Of a stretch of 64,000 nt of DNA, positions 1 to 8,492 are shown in pieces. The DNA is from Pseudomonas sp. MH9.2. Lineage in GTDB: Bacteria; Pseudomonadota; Gammaproteobacteria; Pseudomonadales; Pseudomonadaceae. The notes under the pieces are model-generated. The model was not told where the DNA came from and ran no database searches. It was given only the letters and a program-made list of their open reading frames with translations. The position numbers and the translations under genes are program-made. The stretch is taken from the NCBI RefSeq assembly GCF_034353875.1, contig NZ_CP133784.1, positions 2,756,501 through 2,820,500 on the forward strand, written 5' to 3'. Position 1 is the stretch's first letter. The number at the start of each line of letters is the position of its first letter.

Positions 1-117
1 TGAAGCCTGTTCGCAGTAATTACGTGCCGCCAGCATAGATACCCGCACGTGAAACATTCGTAAACAGAGACAACGTACGCACCGTCGCCTTGCACGACGA
101 TGCGTCAAACGGGTGAC

Positions 118-663
118 TCAGCTACCGACATTCCACAGGCTACCCAAGCTTTGCAGCGCTGAACCGCTGGCGCCTTGCTGACCCAGGTATTGCAGGATCA
201 ACGGGGCGAACTGGCCCACCATACTGCTGTCCATGCCCAGCGCACCGAACGCCGAGTTGACGTCCGCCATGCTCTTGACGTTGCCCAGCGCGCCGGTCAC
301 CGCCGAACCACCCGAGTTTCCCATCAGACCGCCCAAACTGCCCAAACTGCCCAACGCGCCAGCACCGGACAATTGATCCAGACCCGGGACAGACTTGGTC
401 AGCTGTGAATAGTCGTTGCCGCTCAATTTATTCTTGGCCAGGCCCAATAACGCGCCGGTACCGCCGACGGCTTGTTCAGGGGTCACGTTGAGCGTTCCCA
501 AGGTACTGAGCAAATCGGTCGTTTGAGGCGTAGGCGCGACGTTCTGATTGCCCCCGGCAGCTCCTGAAACCACGTTGGCCGCATCACTCAGATTGAAAGC
601 GAAGACCGAGTTCGCCGCCAAAGTCATTAGCGTAGCCAGTGCAAAACCGCGTGAAACCTTCAT
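118..663 (-). CDS. Secreted DUF2780-family protein
   Basis: A 181-residue protein of unknown function that resembles the DUF2780 family of Pseudomonas and Vibrio. Residues 1-22 look like a Sec signal peptide ending in VFA, so the mature protein should be periplasmic or secreted. A Gly/Ser-rich stretch (GALGSLGSLGGLMG) fills the middle, and the C-terminal part (ADVNSAFGALGMDSSMVGQF onward) is the recognisable DUF2780 portion. The ATG at 663 was chosen because a GAGG Shine-Dalgarno lies about 8 bases upstream. A longer in-frame start at 684 would place non-signal-like residues in front. The gene is divergent from the ECF sigma operon, so a shared control region in 664-925 is possible but not shown. 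Confidence 0.75.
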   Translation of the reverse strand: MKVSRGFALATLMTLAANSVFAFNLSDAANVVSGAAGGNQNVAPTPQTTDLLSTLGTLNVTPEQAVGGTGALLGLAKNKLSGNDYSQLTKSVPGLDQLSGAGALGSLGSLGGLMGNSGGSAVTGALGNVKSMADVNSAFGALGMDSSMVGQFAPLILQYLGQQGASGSALQSLGSLWNVGS

Positions 664-914
664 ACAAACAACCTCGTCAGCCATGGAGTCCGGCGAATTG
701 CCGGCATAAAACTGAACAGTTGGACCACAACATAAGCCTGATTGTTCCCTTGCGCCGTCCGGTTAAAACACCCTTGAGCCGGGCTGCCTGATTGGGCATC
801 CCCGCTTCTCCATCGACAAGAAAGAGAGCTCCTGGGTGGATGGAACAGCGGCTCAATCTGGACTACCCTGCCATGGACTTGGCAAACTGCACAGCGCACC
901 TCTTCACCTTGTCT

Positions 915-928
915 GGAGAACCACTATT
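915..928 (+). promoter_or_regulatory. Shine-Dalgarno GGAGA ahead of a candidate AUU start
   Basis: GGAGA at 915-919 stands 6-7 bases before an in-frame ATT (926-928). The ATT is followed directly by the sequence where sigma-factor similarity begins. No ATG, GTG or TTG occurs in frame between 839 and the conserved region. The upstream ATG at 836 would add about 30 residues with no sigma-like character. The site therefore decides the proposed start, which remains an inference. Confidence 0.45.
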
Positions 929-1474
929 TCCTCTGACGACGCCGATGAACTCCGGCAACTGCTGGCTGAATGCACACTCGGTAACCGGCAAGCTTTTGAA
1001 AATCTCTATCGACGGGTTTCAAAACGCCTGTTCGCTGTCGCCCTGCGTTGCATGAACCGTAGTGATCTGGCCGAAGAAGTGTTGCAGGAAAGCTTTGTGC
1101 GCATCTGGCACAACGCCTCGCGTTACGACGGCAATCTGTCGGCACCGATGACGTGGATGATCAGCATCACCCGCAATCAGGCCATTGACCAGTTGCGCAA
1201 ACACCGTGAAGTACCGCTCACCGAAGAACAAGCAGACATACTCTTCGACGACAGCCCGAGTGCCCACGAACAACTCGACAGTCAACGTGAAGCACAGGCG
1301 TTGCAGCACTGCCTGGATATGCTTGAAGGCATGCAGCGCACATCGATCGTCACTGCTTATTTCCAGGGGGTGTCCTATGCCGATCTGGCCATGCAATTGG
1401 CGGCGCCGCTCGGTTCAGTAAAGTCCTGGATTCGCCGAGGCATGGAGCGCCTGCGCAGGTGCCTTGAATCATGA
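926..1474 (+). CDS. ECF-type sigma-70 factor
   Basis: An RNA polymerase sigma factor of the extracytoplasmic-function type, about 182 residues from the proposed AUU start. Region 2 is visible as QAFENLYRRVSKRLFAVALR, then EEVLQESFVRIWHNASRYDG and MTWMISITRNQAIDQLRKHR. Region 4 is the C-terminal helix-turn-helix from LQHCLDMLEG through GVSYADLAMQ and PLGSVKSWIRRG. The stop codon overlaps the start of the downstream anti-sigma gene (ATGA), which is typical of a translationally coupled pair. The alternative ATG start at 836 gives 212 residues. The signal sensed and the target promoters are unknown. Family assignment is firm; the start is not. Confidence 0.85.
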   Translation: MSSDDADELRQLLAECTLGNRQAFENLYRRVSKRLFAVALRCMNRSDLAEEVLQESFVRIWHNASRYDGNLSAPMTWMISITRNQAIDQLRKHREVPLTEEQADILFDDSPSAHEQLDSQREAQALQHCLDMLEGMQRTSIVTAYFQGVSYADLAMQLAAPLGSVKSWIRRGMERLRRCLES

Positions 1475-2145
1475 ATTACCAACAACCTGCTCTACGCCGC
1501 GCCCTCGCCGCCGACTATGCCATTGGCTTGATGCCGCTTACCGCGCGCCGCCGATTCGAACACCTGCTGCTGGACGATCCAGGCTTGCGCGCCGAACTGG
1601 CGCAGTGGCAGACCACCCTTGCCACGCTCACCGCCCCACTGCCAGAACACCCAGTGCCCGACCACGTCTGGCACGCCATCGAGGCCCGGATCGACCCGCA
1701 AAAACTGCACATCCCGGCCAAACGTCCGTTCTGGAACTGGCTGCGCGTGACCGCCGTCGCCTGCTCACTCGTCGTCGCAATCATCGCGGGCGTCCTCTAC
1801 AACCGCGACACCCTCAACTACAGCGCCACACTGATGGCGGTCAATCAGCAACCCGCGATCAGTGTTCAGGCCTACAGCCACTATCTGAACGTCGCGCCCC
1901 TGGCCCTGCCTTCCGTCGAAACGGGGCGCAGCCTGGAGCTGTGGGCCATCCCGGCAGATGGAAAACCGGTCTCCCTCGGCCTGTTGCCCGCACACGGCAA
2001 AGGCCGGATCATCCTGAGCGAAAGCCAACAAAAACTGCTCGTTGCACCTGTCACTCTGGCCGTCAGCCTGGAACCCGAAGGCGGCTCACCCACCGGACAA
2101 CCTACTGGGCCGGTGTTGTACAAAGGGGCATTGGCGGGGCTTTGA
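1471..2145 (+). CDS. Membrane anti-sigma factor, RskA-like
   Basis: A 224-residue predicted anti-sigma factor. An N-terminal cytoplasmic helical domain (residues 1-60, ALAADYAIGLMPLTARRRFE) resembles the sigma-binding part of RskA/ChrR-type proteins but lacks the HxxxCxxC zinc motif. A single transmembrane helix lies near residues 92-115. The periplasmic C-terminal domain contains the RskA-like ELWAIPADGKPVSLG and LAVSLEPEGGSPTGQPTGPV motifs. The start overlaps the sigma gene by 4 bases, so the two should be co-translated. It probably holds the sigma factor inactive at the inner membrane until a signal arrives. The signal and any releasing protease are unknown. Confidence 0.85.
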   Translation: MNYQQPALRRALAADYAIGLMPLTARRRFEHLLLDDPGLRAELAQWQTTLATLTAPLPEHPVPDHVWHAIEARIDPQKLHIPAKRPFWNWLRVTAVACSLVVAIIAGVLYNRDTLNYSATLMAVNQQPAISVQAYSHYLNVAPLALPSVETGRSLELWAIPADGKPVSLGLLPAHGKGRIILSESQQKLLVAPVTLAVSLEPEGGSPTGQPTGPVLYKGALAGL

Positions 2146-2170
2146 TCAGAACACGCTGTGGGGTCTGAAT

Positions 2171-2215
2171 TCATAAATAGAAAGGGCGACATAAAGTCGC
2201 CCTTTCTATTTATGA
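2171..2215. terminator. Bidirectional terminator, perfect 20-bp arms
   Basis: The arms 2171-2190 and 2196-2215 are exact reverse complements around a 5-base loop (ATAAA). The core is GAAAGGGCGAC/GTCGCCCTTTC flanked by A/T-rich ends, so either strand makes a stem followed by U-rich RNA. It separates the convergent anti-sigma and fdhA genes. Confidence 0.9.
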
Positions 2216-2222
2216 AACAAAC

Positions 2223-3422
2223 TTAAGCAGCACTGAACAACTTGTGCGGATCAATCACAAACTTCTTCGGTACGCCGGCATCGAACTCGCCGTAACCGCG
2301 AGGAGCTTCGTCGAGGCTGATGACTTCGACGCCGACGATGTCTGCGATTTTGATCCGGTCCCACATGATGGCTTGCATCAGTTGGCGGTTGTATTTCATG
2401 ACAGGGGTTTGGCCGGTGTGGAAACTGTGGGATTTAGCCCAGCCCAGACCCAGGCGGATGCTCAAGCTGCCCATTTTCGCGGCAGCGTCGACTGCGCCTG
2501 GATCTTCGGTGACGTACAGGCCCGGAATACCGATTTTGCCTGCAACGCGGACCACACCCATCAGTGAGTTCAGAACCGTAGCCGGTGCTTCGTGTTTCAC
2601 ACCGTCATGACCGTGACCACGGGCTTCGAAGCCTACGGCGTCGATAGCACAGTCCACTTCCGGTTCGCCCAGCAGCGCAGCGATTTGCTCGTGCAGTGGT
2701 GTGTCCAGCGACAGGTCGGCGACTTCGAAGCCTTGAGCCTTGGCGTGAATCAAGCGAACCGGGTTGACGTCGCCGATGATCACTACCGCAGCGCCGAGCA
2801 AGCGCGCAGAAGCAGCAGCGGCCAGACCCACAGGGCCCGCGCCCGCAACATACACGGTGCTGCCTGGGCCAACACCTGCCGTCACTGCGCCGTGATAACC
2901 GGTCGGCAGAATGTCGGAGAGACAGGTCAGGTCGCGGATTTTTTCCATCGCCGCGTCGCGGTCCGGGAGTTTCAGCAGGTTGAAGTCGGCATACGGTACC
3001 AACACATATTCAGCCTGGCCGCCGACCCAGTCACCCATGTCGACATAACCGTAAGCACCGCCCGGACGCGCCGGGTTGACGGTCAGGCACACGCCGGTGT
3101 TTTGCTCTTTACAGCTGCGGCAACGACCGCACGCCACGTTGAACGGCACGGAAACCAGATCACCGACCTTGAGGTTTTCAACATCGCGACCGGCTTCGAT
3201 CACTTCGCCGGTGATTTCATGGCCCAGTACCAGACCGGTCTGTGCCGTGGTACGGCCGCGTACCATGTGTTGGTCCGAGCCGCAGATGTTGGTCGACACC
3301 ACACGCAGGATCACACCGTGATCAATGCGTTTGCCTTGTGGGTTTTGCATTTTCGGGAAAGGAATTGTTTGTACTTCGACCTTGCCGCCGCCGAGATACA
3401 CCACACCACGATTACCAGACAT
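2223..3422 (-). CDS. fdhA: Glutathione-independent formaldehyde dehydrogenase
   Basis: A 399-residue zinc- and NAD-dependent enzyme that oxidises formaldehyde to formate, with the same length as the P. putida enzyme. Catalytic zinc ligands appear as Cys47 (NICGSDQH), His68-Glu69 (GHE) and Asp169. The structural zinc cysteines are C98, C101, C104 and C112. The dinucleotide-binding loop GAGPVGL lies at about 193-199. As the last gene of the glyA-sox-purU-fdhA run it should remove formaldehyde released by betaine and sarcosine demethylation. That role is inferred from the neighbours. It is separated from purU by 79 bases. Confidence 0.95.
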   Translation of the reverse strand: MSGNRGVVYLGGGKVEVQTIPFPKMQNPQGKRIDHGVILRVVSTNICGSDQHMVRGRTTAQTGLVLGHEITGEVIEAGRDVENLKVGDLVSVPFNVACGRCRSCKEQNTGVCLTVNPARPGGAYGYVDMGDWVGGQAEYVLVPYADFNLLKLPDRDAAMEKIRDLTCLSDILPTGYHGAVTAGVGPGSTVYVAGAGPVGLAAAASARLLGAAVVIIGDVNPVRLIHAKAQGFEVADLSLDTPLHEQIAALLGEPEVDCAIDAVGFEARGHGHDGVKHEAPATVLNSLMGVVRVAGKIGIPGLYVTEDPGAVDAAAKMGSLSIRLGLGWAKSHSFHTGQTPVMKYNRQLMQAIMWDRIKIADIVGVEVISLDEAPRGYGEFDAGVPKKFVIDPHKLFSAA

Positions 3423-3501
3423 GCTTTCACCTCGCTGTTATTTTTTTAATGGAGCGTTGAATTGATGTTGTCTGTGGTGCCGTCTTCGCAGCACCTCGGT
3501 A

Positions 3502-4359
3502 CTAAAGAACCACCGTGCGATTCGCGTTCAAGAACACGCGCCGCTCGATGTGATAACCCACTGCCCTCGCCAACGTCTGGGCCTCGACATCCCGGCCTTT
3601 GGCGATCAGGTCTTCGGGGTAGTGGCTGTGATCGACCGCTTCGACGCCCTGGGCAATGATCGGGCCTTCGTCGAGGTCGTTGTTGATGTAATGCGCCGTT
3701 GCACCGACCAGTTTCACGCCCTTGTTGTAAGCCTGATGGTAGGGTTTTGCGCCCTTGAAGCCGGGCAGCAATGAGTGATGAATGTTGATCGCCCAACCGT
3801 CGAGACGACGGCACAGCTCGGGTGACAACACCTGCATGTAGCGGGCAAGAATCACCAGCTCTGCACCGGACTCCTGAATCACTTGCCAGACCTGACGCTC
3901 CTGCGCTGGCTTGTCATTGGGGTCGAGGGCGAAGTGGTAATAAGGAACCTCATGCCAGCGCGCCAGCGGTTCCAGATCCGGGTGGTTGGAGATCACCGCC
4001 ACCACGTCCATGGACAACTGGCCGATGCGTTGGCGATAGAGCAGATCGTTCAGGCAGTGATCGGCCTTGGAGACCATGATCACCACTTTGGGCCGATAGT
4101 TGGGCGCAGTCAGCTCGAAGACCATACCGAAGGCTGCACCGCGTGCGGCCAGGCCCACCCGGAAAGCTTGTTCATCGAAACCCTCCGGCTGACGAAACTC
4201 GACGCGGATAAAGAACCGGCTCGACAGTCGATCATCGAAGGAATGGTGCTCGGTGACGTAACAGCTCTGCTCGAACAAATAGCGAGTCACCGCGTCCACC
4301 GTGCCTAAAACGCTCGGACAGTCGGCAGTCAGAATCCATGTATCGGGGGCGCGGCTCAT
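3502..4359 (-). CDS. purU: Formyltetrahydrofolate deformylase
   Basis: A 285-residue enzyme hydrolysing 10-formyl-THF to formate and THF. An N-terminal ACT domain (about residues 8-85) is followed by a formyltransferase fold. The catalytic Asn-His-Asp set is visible as Asn192/His194 (INIHHSLLPGFKGA) and Asp230 (NNDLDEGP). Its position between the sarcosine oxidase genes and fdhA suggests that it returns THF when demethylation overloads the folate pool, and produces formate. This matches the purU copy in the P. aeruginosa sox-fdhA cluster. Confidence 0.95.
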   Translation of the reverse strand: MSRAPDTWILTADCPSVLGTVDAVTRYLFEQSCYVTEHHSFDDRLSSRFFIRVEFRQPEGFDEQAFRVGLAARGAAFGMVFELTAPNYRPKVVIMVSKADHCLNDLLYRQRIGQLSMDVVAVISNHPDLEPLARWHEVPYYHFALDPNDKPAQERQVWQVIQESGAELVILARYMQVLSPELCRRLDGWAINIHHSLLPGFKGAKPYHQAYNKGVKLVGATAHYINNDLDEGPIIAQGVEAVDHSHYPEDLIAKGRDVEAQTLARAVGYHIERRVFLNANRTVVL

Positions 4360-4412
4360 CTGGCGGTGACTCCTTGTTGGTACTGTTGAAACCTCTTTGC
4401 AGGGACCGACGC

Positions 4413-4439
4413 TTTCGCGGACAAGTCCGCTCCTACAGG
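4413..4439. repeat. Single REP-like element
   Basis: TCGCGGACAAGTCCGCTCCTAC belongs to the GTAGGAGC repeat family seen elsewhere in the window. A short internal palindrome (GCGGACAAGTCCGC) precedes the conserved CTCCTACAGG end. It fills most of the gap between purU and soxG. Confidence 0.7.
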
Positions 4440-4446
4440 AATTGCG

Positions 4447-5079
4447 TCAGGCCTTGATGCTCAACCCGTACTCAGCGCTGGCGTCTTGCAACCACAGCCA
4501 CCAGTAGTCGGAGAACGAGCGGCGGATCAGCAATTCCCAGGTCTCTTCACCCGTGCGGCGAATCACCAATTGCGACTTGGCGAACACCGTGCCGATGGCT
4601 TTACCCACCGGGAAGTTGTTCGGGTGCACATCGTAGCTGGTGGATTTCATCAGCAGTTCGCGAACCTTGGGCCCGGTCAGTTCCAGCAGAGTTTGCCCGC
4701 CGCTGACGTTGACCACGGCGATGTGCAGCCCATCCAGTGCTGCACGCAGACGCTGTTCGGTCGCCAGCTCTTCGCCACTCGGGACGATCAGCAGCCATTC
4801 ATCCGGGCCCAGCCATTGCAGTGAGCTGTCGCCGTTGGCAACGACAGTCAGCGCAACCGGCAATTCCATGCCCAGCGCCTTGGCGACACCGGCCACGAAC
4901 GCCGGGTCTTTGCCGTCGCCACGCAGGGTCAGATGGCCCAGCAGCTTCTTCTCGCGCAAGGTCACGCCAGGGTTGTTGCGGCCTTTGCCAACCAGGCTAT
5001 TGAGGTCGGCGTGGAACAGCGGCGACTCGGCCTTTTCGCCGGTCGTTGGCCGCTGTTGGTAAACGTTGGCTATGGTCAT
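4447..5079 (-). CDS. soxG: Sarcosine oxidase gamma subunit
   Basis: A 210-residue subunit of heterotetrameric sarcosine oxidase. It belongs to the GcvT/YgfZ-like fold and probably helps shape the folate site with the alpha subunit rather than carrying a cofactor. Visible family segments are LRGDGKDPAFVAGVAKALG, WLGPDEWLLI and VNVSGGQTLLELTGP. The start is placed at the ATG at 5079 (MTIANVY), behind an AGGACAGG-like ribosome site. A frame start at 5121 adds 14 unconserved residues. It is the last sox gene, 62 bases after soxA. Confidence 0.92.
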   Translation of the reverse strand: MTIANVYQQRPTTGEKAESPLFHADLNSLVGKGRNNPGVTLREKKLLGHLTLRGDGKDPAFVAGVAKALGMELPVALTVVANGDSSLQWLGPDEWLLIVPSGEELATEQRLRAALDGLHIAVVNVSGGQTLLELTGPKVRELLMKSTSYDVHPNNFPVGKAIGTVFAKSQLVIRRTGEETWELLIRRSFSDYWWLWLQDASAEYGLSIKA

Positions 5080-5141
5080 AGAGCACCTGTCCTGAATTCT
5101 GTTGTGTTGCCGAAACACCAATGTGTAGGAGCGGTGAATCG

Positions 5142-8100
5142 CTAGACGTTCTGCTGCTCACCCTTCGGATCGAAGAACACCGAAGACACGATTTCGGCCT
5201 CGATCACGGTGCCATCGACCAACGGTGCGAACACCCGTTCGCCCATGCGTTTCAGGCCGCCTTTGACCACGCCCAGCGCGAACGAATAACCCAGTGAGCC
5301 GTTGGTGTAACTGGAGGTCACGTGCCCGACCATGCTCATCGGAATCGACTGTTTGGTGTCGAATACCAACTGCGCCCCTTCAGGCAGCCATTTGGTCGGA
5401 TCGATCGGTTTCAGACCAACCAGCTGCTTACGTTGATCACGCACACAGTCTTCGCGGTTCATGCCACGCCAGCCGAGCCACGAGAACGGTTTGGTCCGGC
5501 CAACACACCAGCCCATGTTCAGGTCGTCAGGGGTCATCGAGCCATCGGTGTCCTGACCGACAATAATGAAACCCTTCTCGGCCCGCAGGACGTGCATGGT
5601 TTCAGTGCCGTACGGCGTCAGGTTGTACTGCTTGCCCGCTGCGACGATTTTTTCCAGCACACCCATGGCGTAGTCAGCCTGGATGTTGACCTCGTACGAC
5701 AGCTCACCGGTAAAGGAGATACGGAACACCCGAGCCGGCACACCACCCACCAGACCTTCTTTCCAGGTCATGAACGGGAAAGCGTCCTTGCCCAGGTCGA
5801 TGGCCGTGACTTCGCTGAGCAGCTTGCGGCTGTTAGGGCCGGATAAGGTCAGGGTTGCCCAATGGTCAGTGACGGACGTGAAGTACACCTTCAGGTCTGG
5901 CCATTCGGTCTGTTGATAGATTTCCAGCCATTGCAGCACGCGTGCAGCGCCACCGGTGGTGGTGGTCATCAGGAAGTGGTTATCGGCGATACAGGCGGTC
6001 ACGCCATCGTCGAAGACCATCCCGTCTTCTTTACACATCAGGCCGTAACGCGCCTTGCCCACATCGAGCTTGGTCCAGGCGTTGCTGTAGATACGGTTGA
6101 GAAACTCACGTGCATCCGGACCTTGAATGTCGATTTTGCCCAGTGTGGAGGCATCGAGCAGGCCAACGCTGGCACGCACGGCTTTGCATTCACGGCTGAC
6201 GGCGGCGTGCAGGTCTTCGCCATTTTTCGGGAAGTACCAAGGCCGCTTCCACTGGCCGACGTCTTCAAACTCGGCACCGTTCTTAACGTGCCAGGCATGC
6301 AGCGCGGTGAAGCGCACCGGCTCGAAAATGTGCCCGCAATGACGACCCGCTACAGCGCCGAAGGTAACGGGCGTGTAGTTCGGGCGGAACATGGTGGTGC
6401 CCATGTCGGTGATCGACATCTTCAGCGAACGGGCGGCAATCGCCAGACCGTTGACGTTGCCGAGCTTGCCTTGATCGGTGCCGAAGCCCAGCGCTGTGTA
6501 GCGTTTGACGTGCTCGACCGACTCGAAGCCCTCGCGGGTCGCCAGTTCGATGGCGGCAGCGGTGACGTCGTTCTGCAGGTCGACGAATTGCTTCGGCGCC
6601 CGTGCGGTGGCTTTTTCATGCGGCACCTGGAACAGTGCCAGAGTCGCTTCTTCATGGCGGGTCAGTGCTTTTGGCAAGACGCCTTCGACCACCCTAAAGC
6701 CTGCTTCGTTGGCTGCGCGAGCGCCGCCCTCGAAACCATCGGCCAAGGCATCAGCCAGTCCGTACACACCGTTTATGCCACCGACGCAGACGCGCTTTTG
6801 CGGCGCTTCGCCCGGTACGAAACCGAGGATGTCTTCACGCCAGATCGGCTTGCCGCCCAAGTGGGACGCCAAATGCACGATAGGGCTATAGCCGCCAGAG
6901 CTGCCTACCAGATCGCAATCGAGCCATTCGCCGGGGCTGGTAACGCGATGGCCTTTGACGTCGATGGCCGCAATGCGGGCAGCGGTTACATGCTTGCTGC
7001 CACGCGCTTCGACAACGGCGCTGGAGGTCAGGATACGAATCCCTTTGGCCCGTGCTTCTTCAACCAGTGCGCCACGCGGATTGCTCCGGGCATCAGCGAT
7101 TGCCACCACTTGCAGGCTGGCATCGAGCCAGTCCAGCGCTACGCGGTAGGCATGATCGTTGTTGGTCGACAGCACCAGTTTTTTGCCAGGCGCCACACCA
7201 TAACGGCGGACGTAGGTGGAAATGGACCCCGCGAGCATGTTGCCCGGCACATCGTTGTTGCCATACACCAGCGGACGTTCGTGAGTACCGGTCGCCAACA
7301 CCACGCGCTTGGCGCGAACCCGGTGCATACGCTGACGCACTTGACCAATCGGCGCGCGGTCACCGAGGTGATCGGCCAGACGCTCGTGAATGGTCAGGAA
7401 ATTATGATCGTGATAGCCGTTCACCGTCGCCCGTGGCAGCAAGGTCACTTCCGGCATTTTTTTCAGCTCGGCCAGCACGGTGGCAACCCACTCGGCCGCC
7501 GGTTTGCCATCCAGGCTTTCACGGCTGTCCAGCAGACTGCCGCCAAACTCTTCCTGCTCATCCGCCAGAATCACCCGCGCACCGCTGCGACCGGCAGCCA
7601 GGGCTGCGGCCAGGCCAGCAGGGCCGGCGCCGACGATCAGCACGTCGCAGTGCTGGTTCATCGCGTCATAGCTGTCCGGGTCGTTCTCGGTAGGCGAGCG
7701 ACCAAGGCCCGCCGCCTTACGGATGTACTTCTCGTAGGTCATCCAGAACGATTGTGGGTACATGAAGGTTTTGTAGTAGAAGCCCGGCGGCATCAGCTTG
7801 CCACCGACCTTGCCAAGAATCCCCATCACGTCGGTGTTTACGCTCGGCCAGCCGTTGGTGCTGGTAGCGACCAGACCTTGATACAGCGCTTGTTGCGTGG
7901 CTCGCACGTTAGGAATCTGGGTCGCTTCAGTGGCACCGATCTGCAACACCGCGTTCGGCTCTTCGGAACCTGCCGCGAAAATCCCGCGAGGACGCGAATA
8001 CTTGAAGCTGCGGCCAATGATGTCGACGCCATTGGCCAGCAATGCTGCGGCCAGGCTGTCGCCTTCAAAACCTTGATACTGCTGACCGTTGAAGGTGAAA

Positions 8101-8159
8101 TTCAGCACCTTGCTACGGTCGATACGGCCGCCGTTGGGCAGTCGATTATTCTGGCTCAT
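5142..8159 (-). CDS. soxA: Sarcosine oxidase alpha subunit
   Basis: The 1005-residue large subunit of the enzyme that converts sarcosine to glycine while passing the methyl carbon to THF as 5,10-methylene-THF. The order of domains is a ferredoxin-like N-terminal domain (about 10-100), a Rossmann dinucleotide domain (LIVGAGPAGLAAALAAGRSG, about 172-195) that binds NAD, a middle pyridine-nucleotide region, and a C-terminal GcvT-like folate-binding domain (from about 600, FEDVGQWKRPWYF). The length matches the family. The start codon of soxA and the stop of soxD overlap (ATGA, 8156-8159). The subunit acts in the cytoplasm with SoxB, SoxD and SoxG. Confidence 0.97.
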   Translation of the reverse strand: MSQNNRLPNGGRIDRSKVLNFTFNGQQYQGFEGDSLAAALLANGVDIIGRSFKYSRPRGIFAAGSEEPNAVLQIGATEATQIPNVRATQQALYQGLVATSTNGWPSVNTDVMGILGKVGGKLMPPGFYYKTFMYPQSFWMTYEKYIRKAAGLGRSPTENDPDSYDAMNQHCDVLIVGAGPAGLAAALAAGRSGARVILADEQEEFGGSLLDSRESLDGKPAAEWVATVLAELKKMPEVTLLPRATVNGYHDHNFLTIHERLADHLGDRAPIGQVRQRMHRVRAKRVVLATGTHERPLVYGNNDVPGNMLAGSISTYVRRYGVAPGKKLVLSTNNDHAYRVALDWLDASLQVVAIADARSNPRGALVEEARAKGIRILTSSAVVEARGSKHVTAARIAAIDVKGHRVTSPGEWLDCDLVGSSGGYSPIVHLASHLGGKPIWREDILGFVPGEAPQKRVCVGGINGVYGLADALADGFEGGARAANEAGFRVVEGVLPKALTRHEEATLALFQVPHEKATARAPKQFVDLQNDVTAAAIELATREGFESVEHVKRYTALGFGTDQGKLGNVNGLAIAARSLKMSITDMGTTMFRPNYTPVTFGAVAGRHCGHIFEPVRFTALHAWHVKNGAEFEDVGQWKRPWYFPKNGEDLHAAVSRECKAVRASVGLLDASTLGKIDIQGPDAREFLNRIYSNAWTKLDVGKARYGLMCKEDGMVFDDGVTACIADNHFLMTTTTGGAARVLQWLEIYQQTEWPDLKVYFTSVTDHWATLTLSGPNSRKLLSEVTAIDLGKDAFPFMTWKEGLVGGVPARVFRISFTGELSYEVNIQADYAMGVLEKIVAAGKQYNLTPYGTETMHVLRAEKGFIIVGQDTDGSMTPDDLNMGWCVGRTKPFSWLGWRGMNREDCVRDQRKQLVGLKPIDPTKWLPEGAQLVFDTKQSIPMSMVGHVTSSYTNGSLGYSFALGVVKGGLKRMGERVFAPLVDGTVIEAEIVSSVFFDPKGEQQNV

Positions 8160-8470
8160 ACCTTGTCTCCCGCACGCGTACTGGCGGCTTTAGCCGTGAA
8201 TTGCGGCTTGGCGCCAATCGGGTAGGTTTCGAGAATCTCGTACGTCACGGTGTCACGCGTGGCGTTGAAGTACTGACGGCAACCGGCAGCGTGATTCCAC
8301 AGTTCATGGTGCAGCCCACGCGGGTTGTCGCGGAAGAACATGTAATCGCCCCACTGCTCATCGGTGCAGGCGTTCGGGTCCAGCGGACGCGGGATATGAG
8401 CCTGGCCCGACGCGTGGAATTCCTCTTCGGAGCGCAGTTCGCCACAGTGAGGACAGAAGATGTGCAACAT
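8156..8470 (-). CDS. soxD: Sarcosine oxidase delta subunit
   Basis: A 104-residue zinc-binding subunit of heterotetrameric sarcosine oxidase. The expected zinc ligands are present: Cys6 and Cys9 in CPHC, His60 (LWNHAAGC) and Cys64. The conserved RDNPRGLHHELW segment is also present. It sits between soxB and soxA, overlapping soxA by 4 bases, so it should be translated with that subunit. Zinc binding is known for the family and inferred here from the conserved residues. Confidence 0.95.
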   Translation of the reverse strand: MLHIFCPHCGELRSEEEFHASGQAHIPRPLDPNACTDEQWGDYMFFRDNPRGLHHELWNHAAGCRQYFNATRDTVTYEILETYPIGAKPQFTAKAASTRAGDKV

Positions 8471-8492
8471 AGGTATTTCTCCTGTAGTGGGC

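Noticed and set aside
1..117. A gene at the left edge
   Set aside because: No frame of useful length or ribosome site; nothing recognisable in these bases.
1464..2168. A 234-codon frame overlapping the anti-sigma gene
   Set aside because: Arg/Pro/His-rich +1 shadow. The other frame gives a clear RskA-like protein with a membrane helix.
5862..8225. A 787-codon open frame opposite soxA
   Set aside because: It mirrors soxA, a long GC-rich gene whose codon bias removes stops from the opposite frame. No ribosome site or family resemblance is visible.
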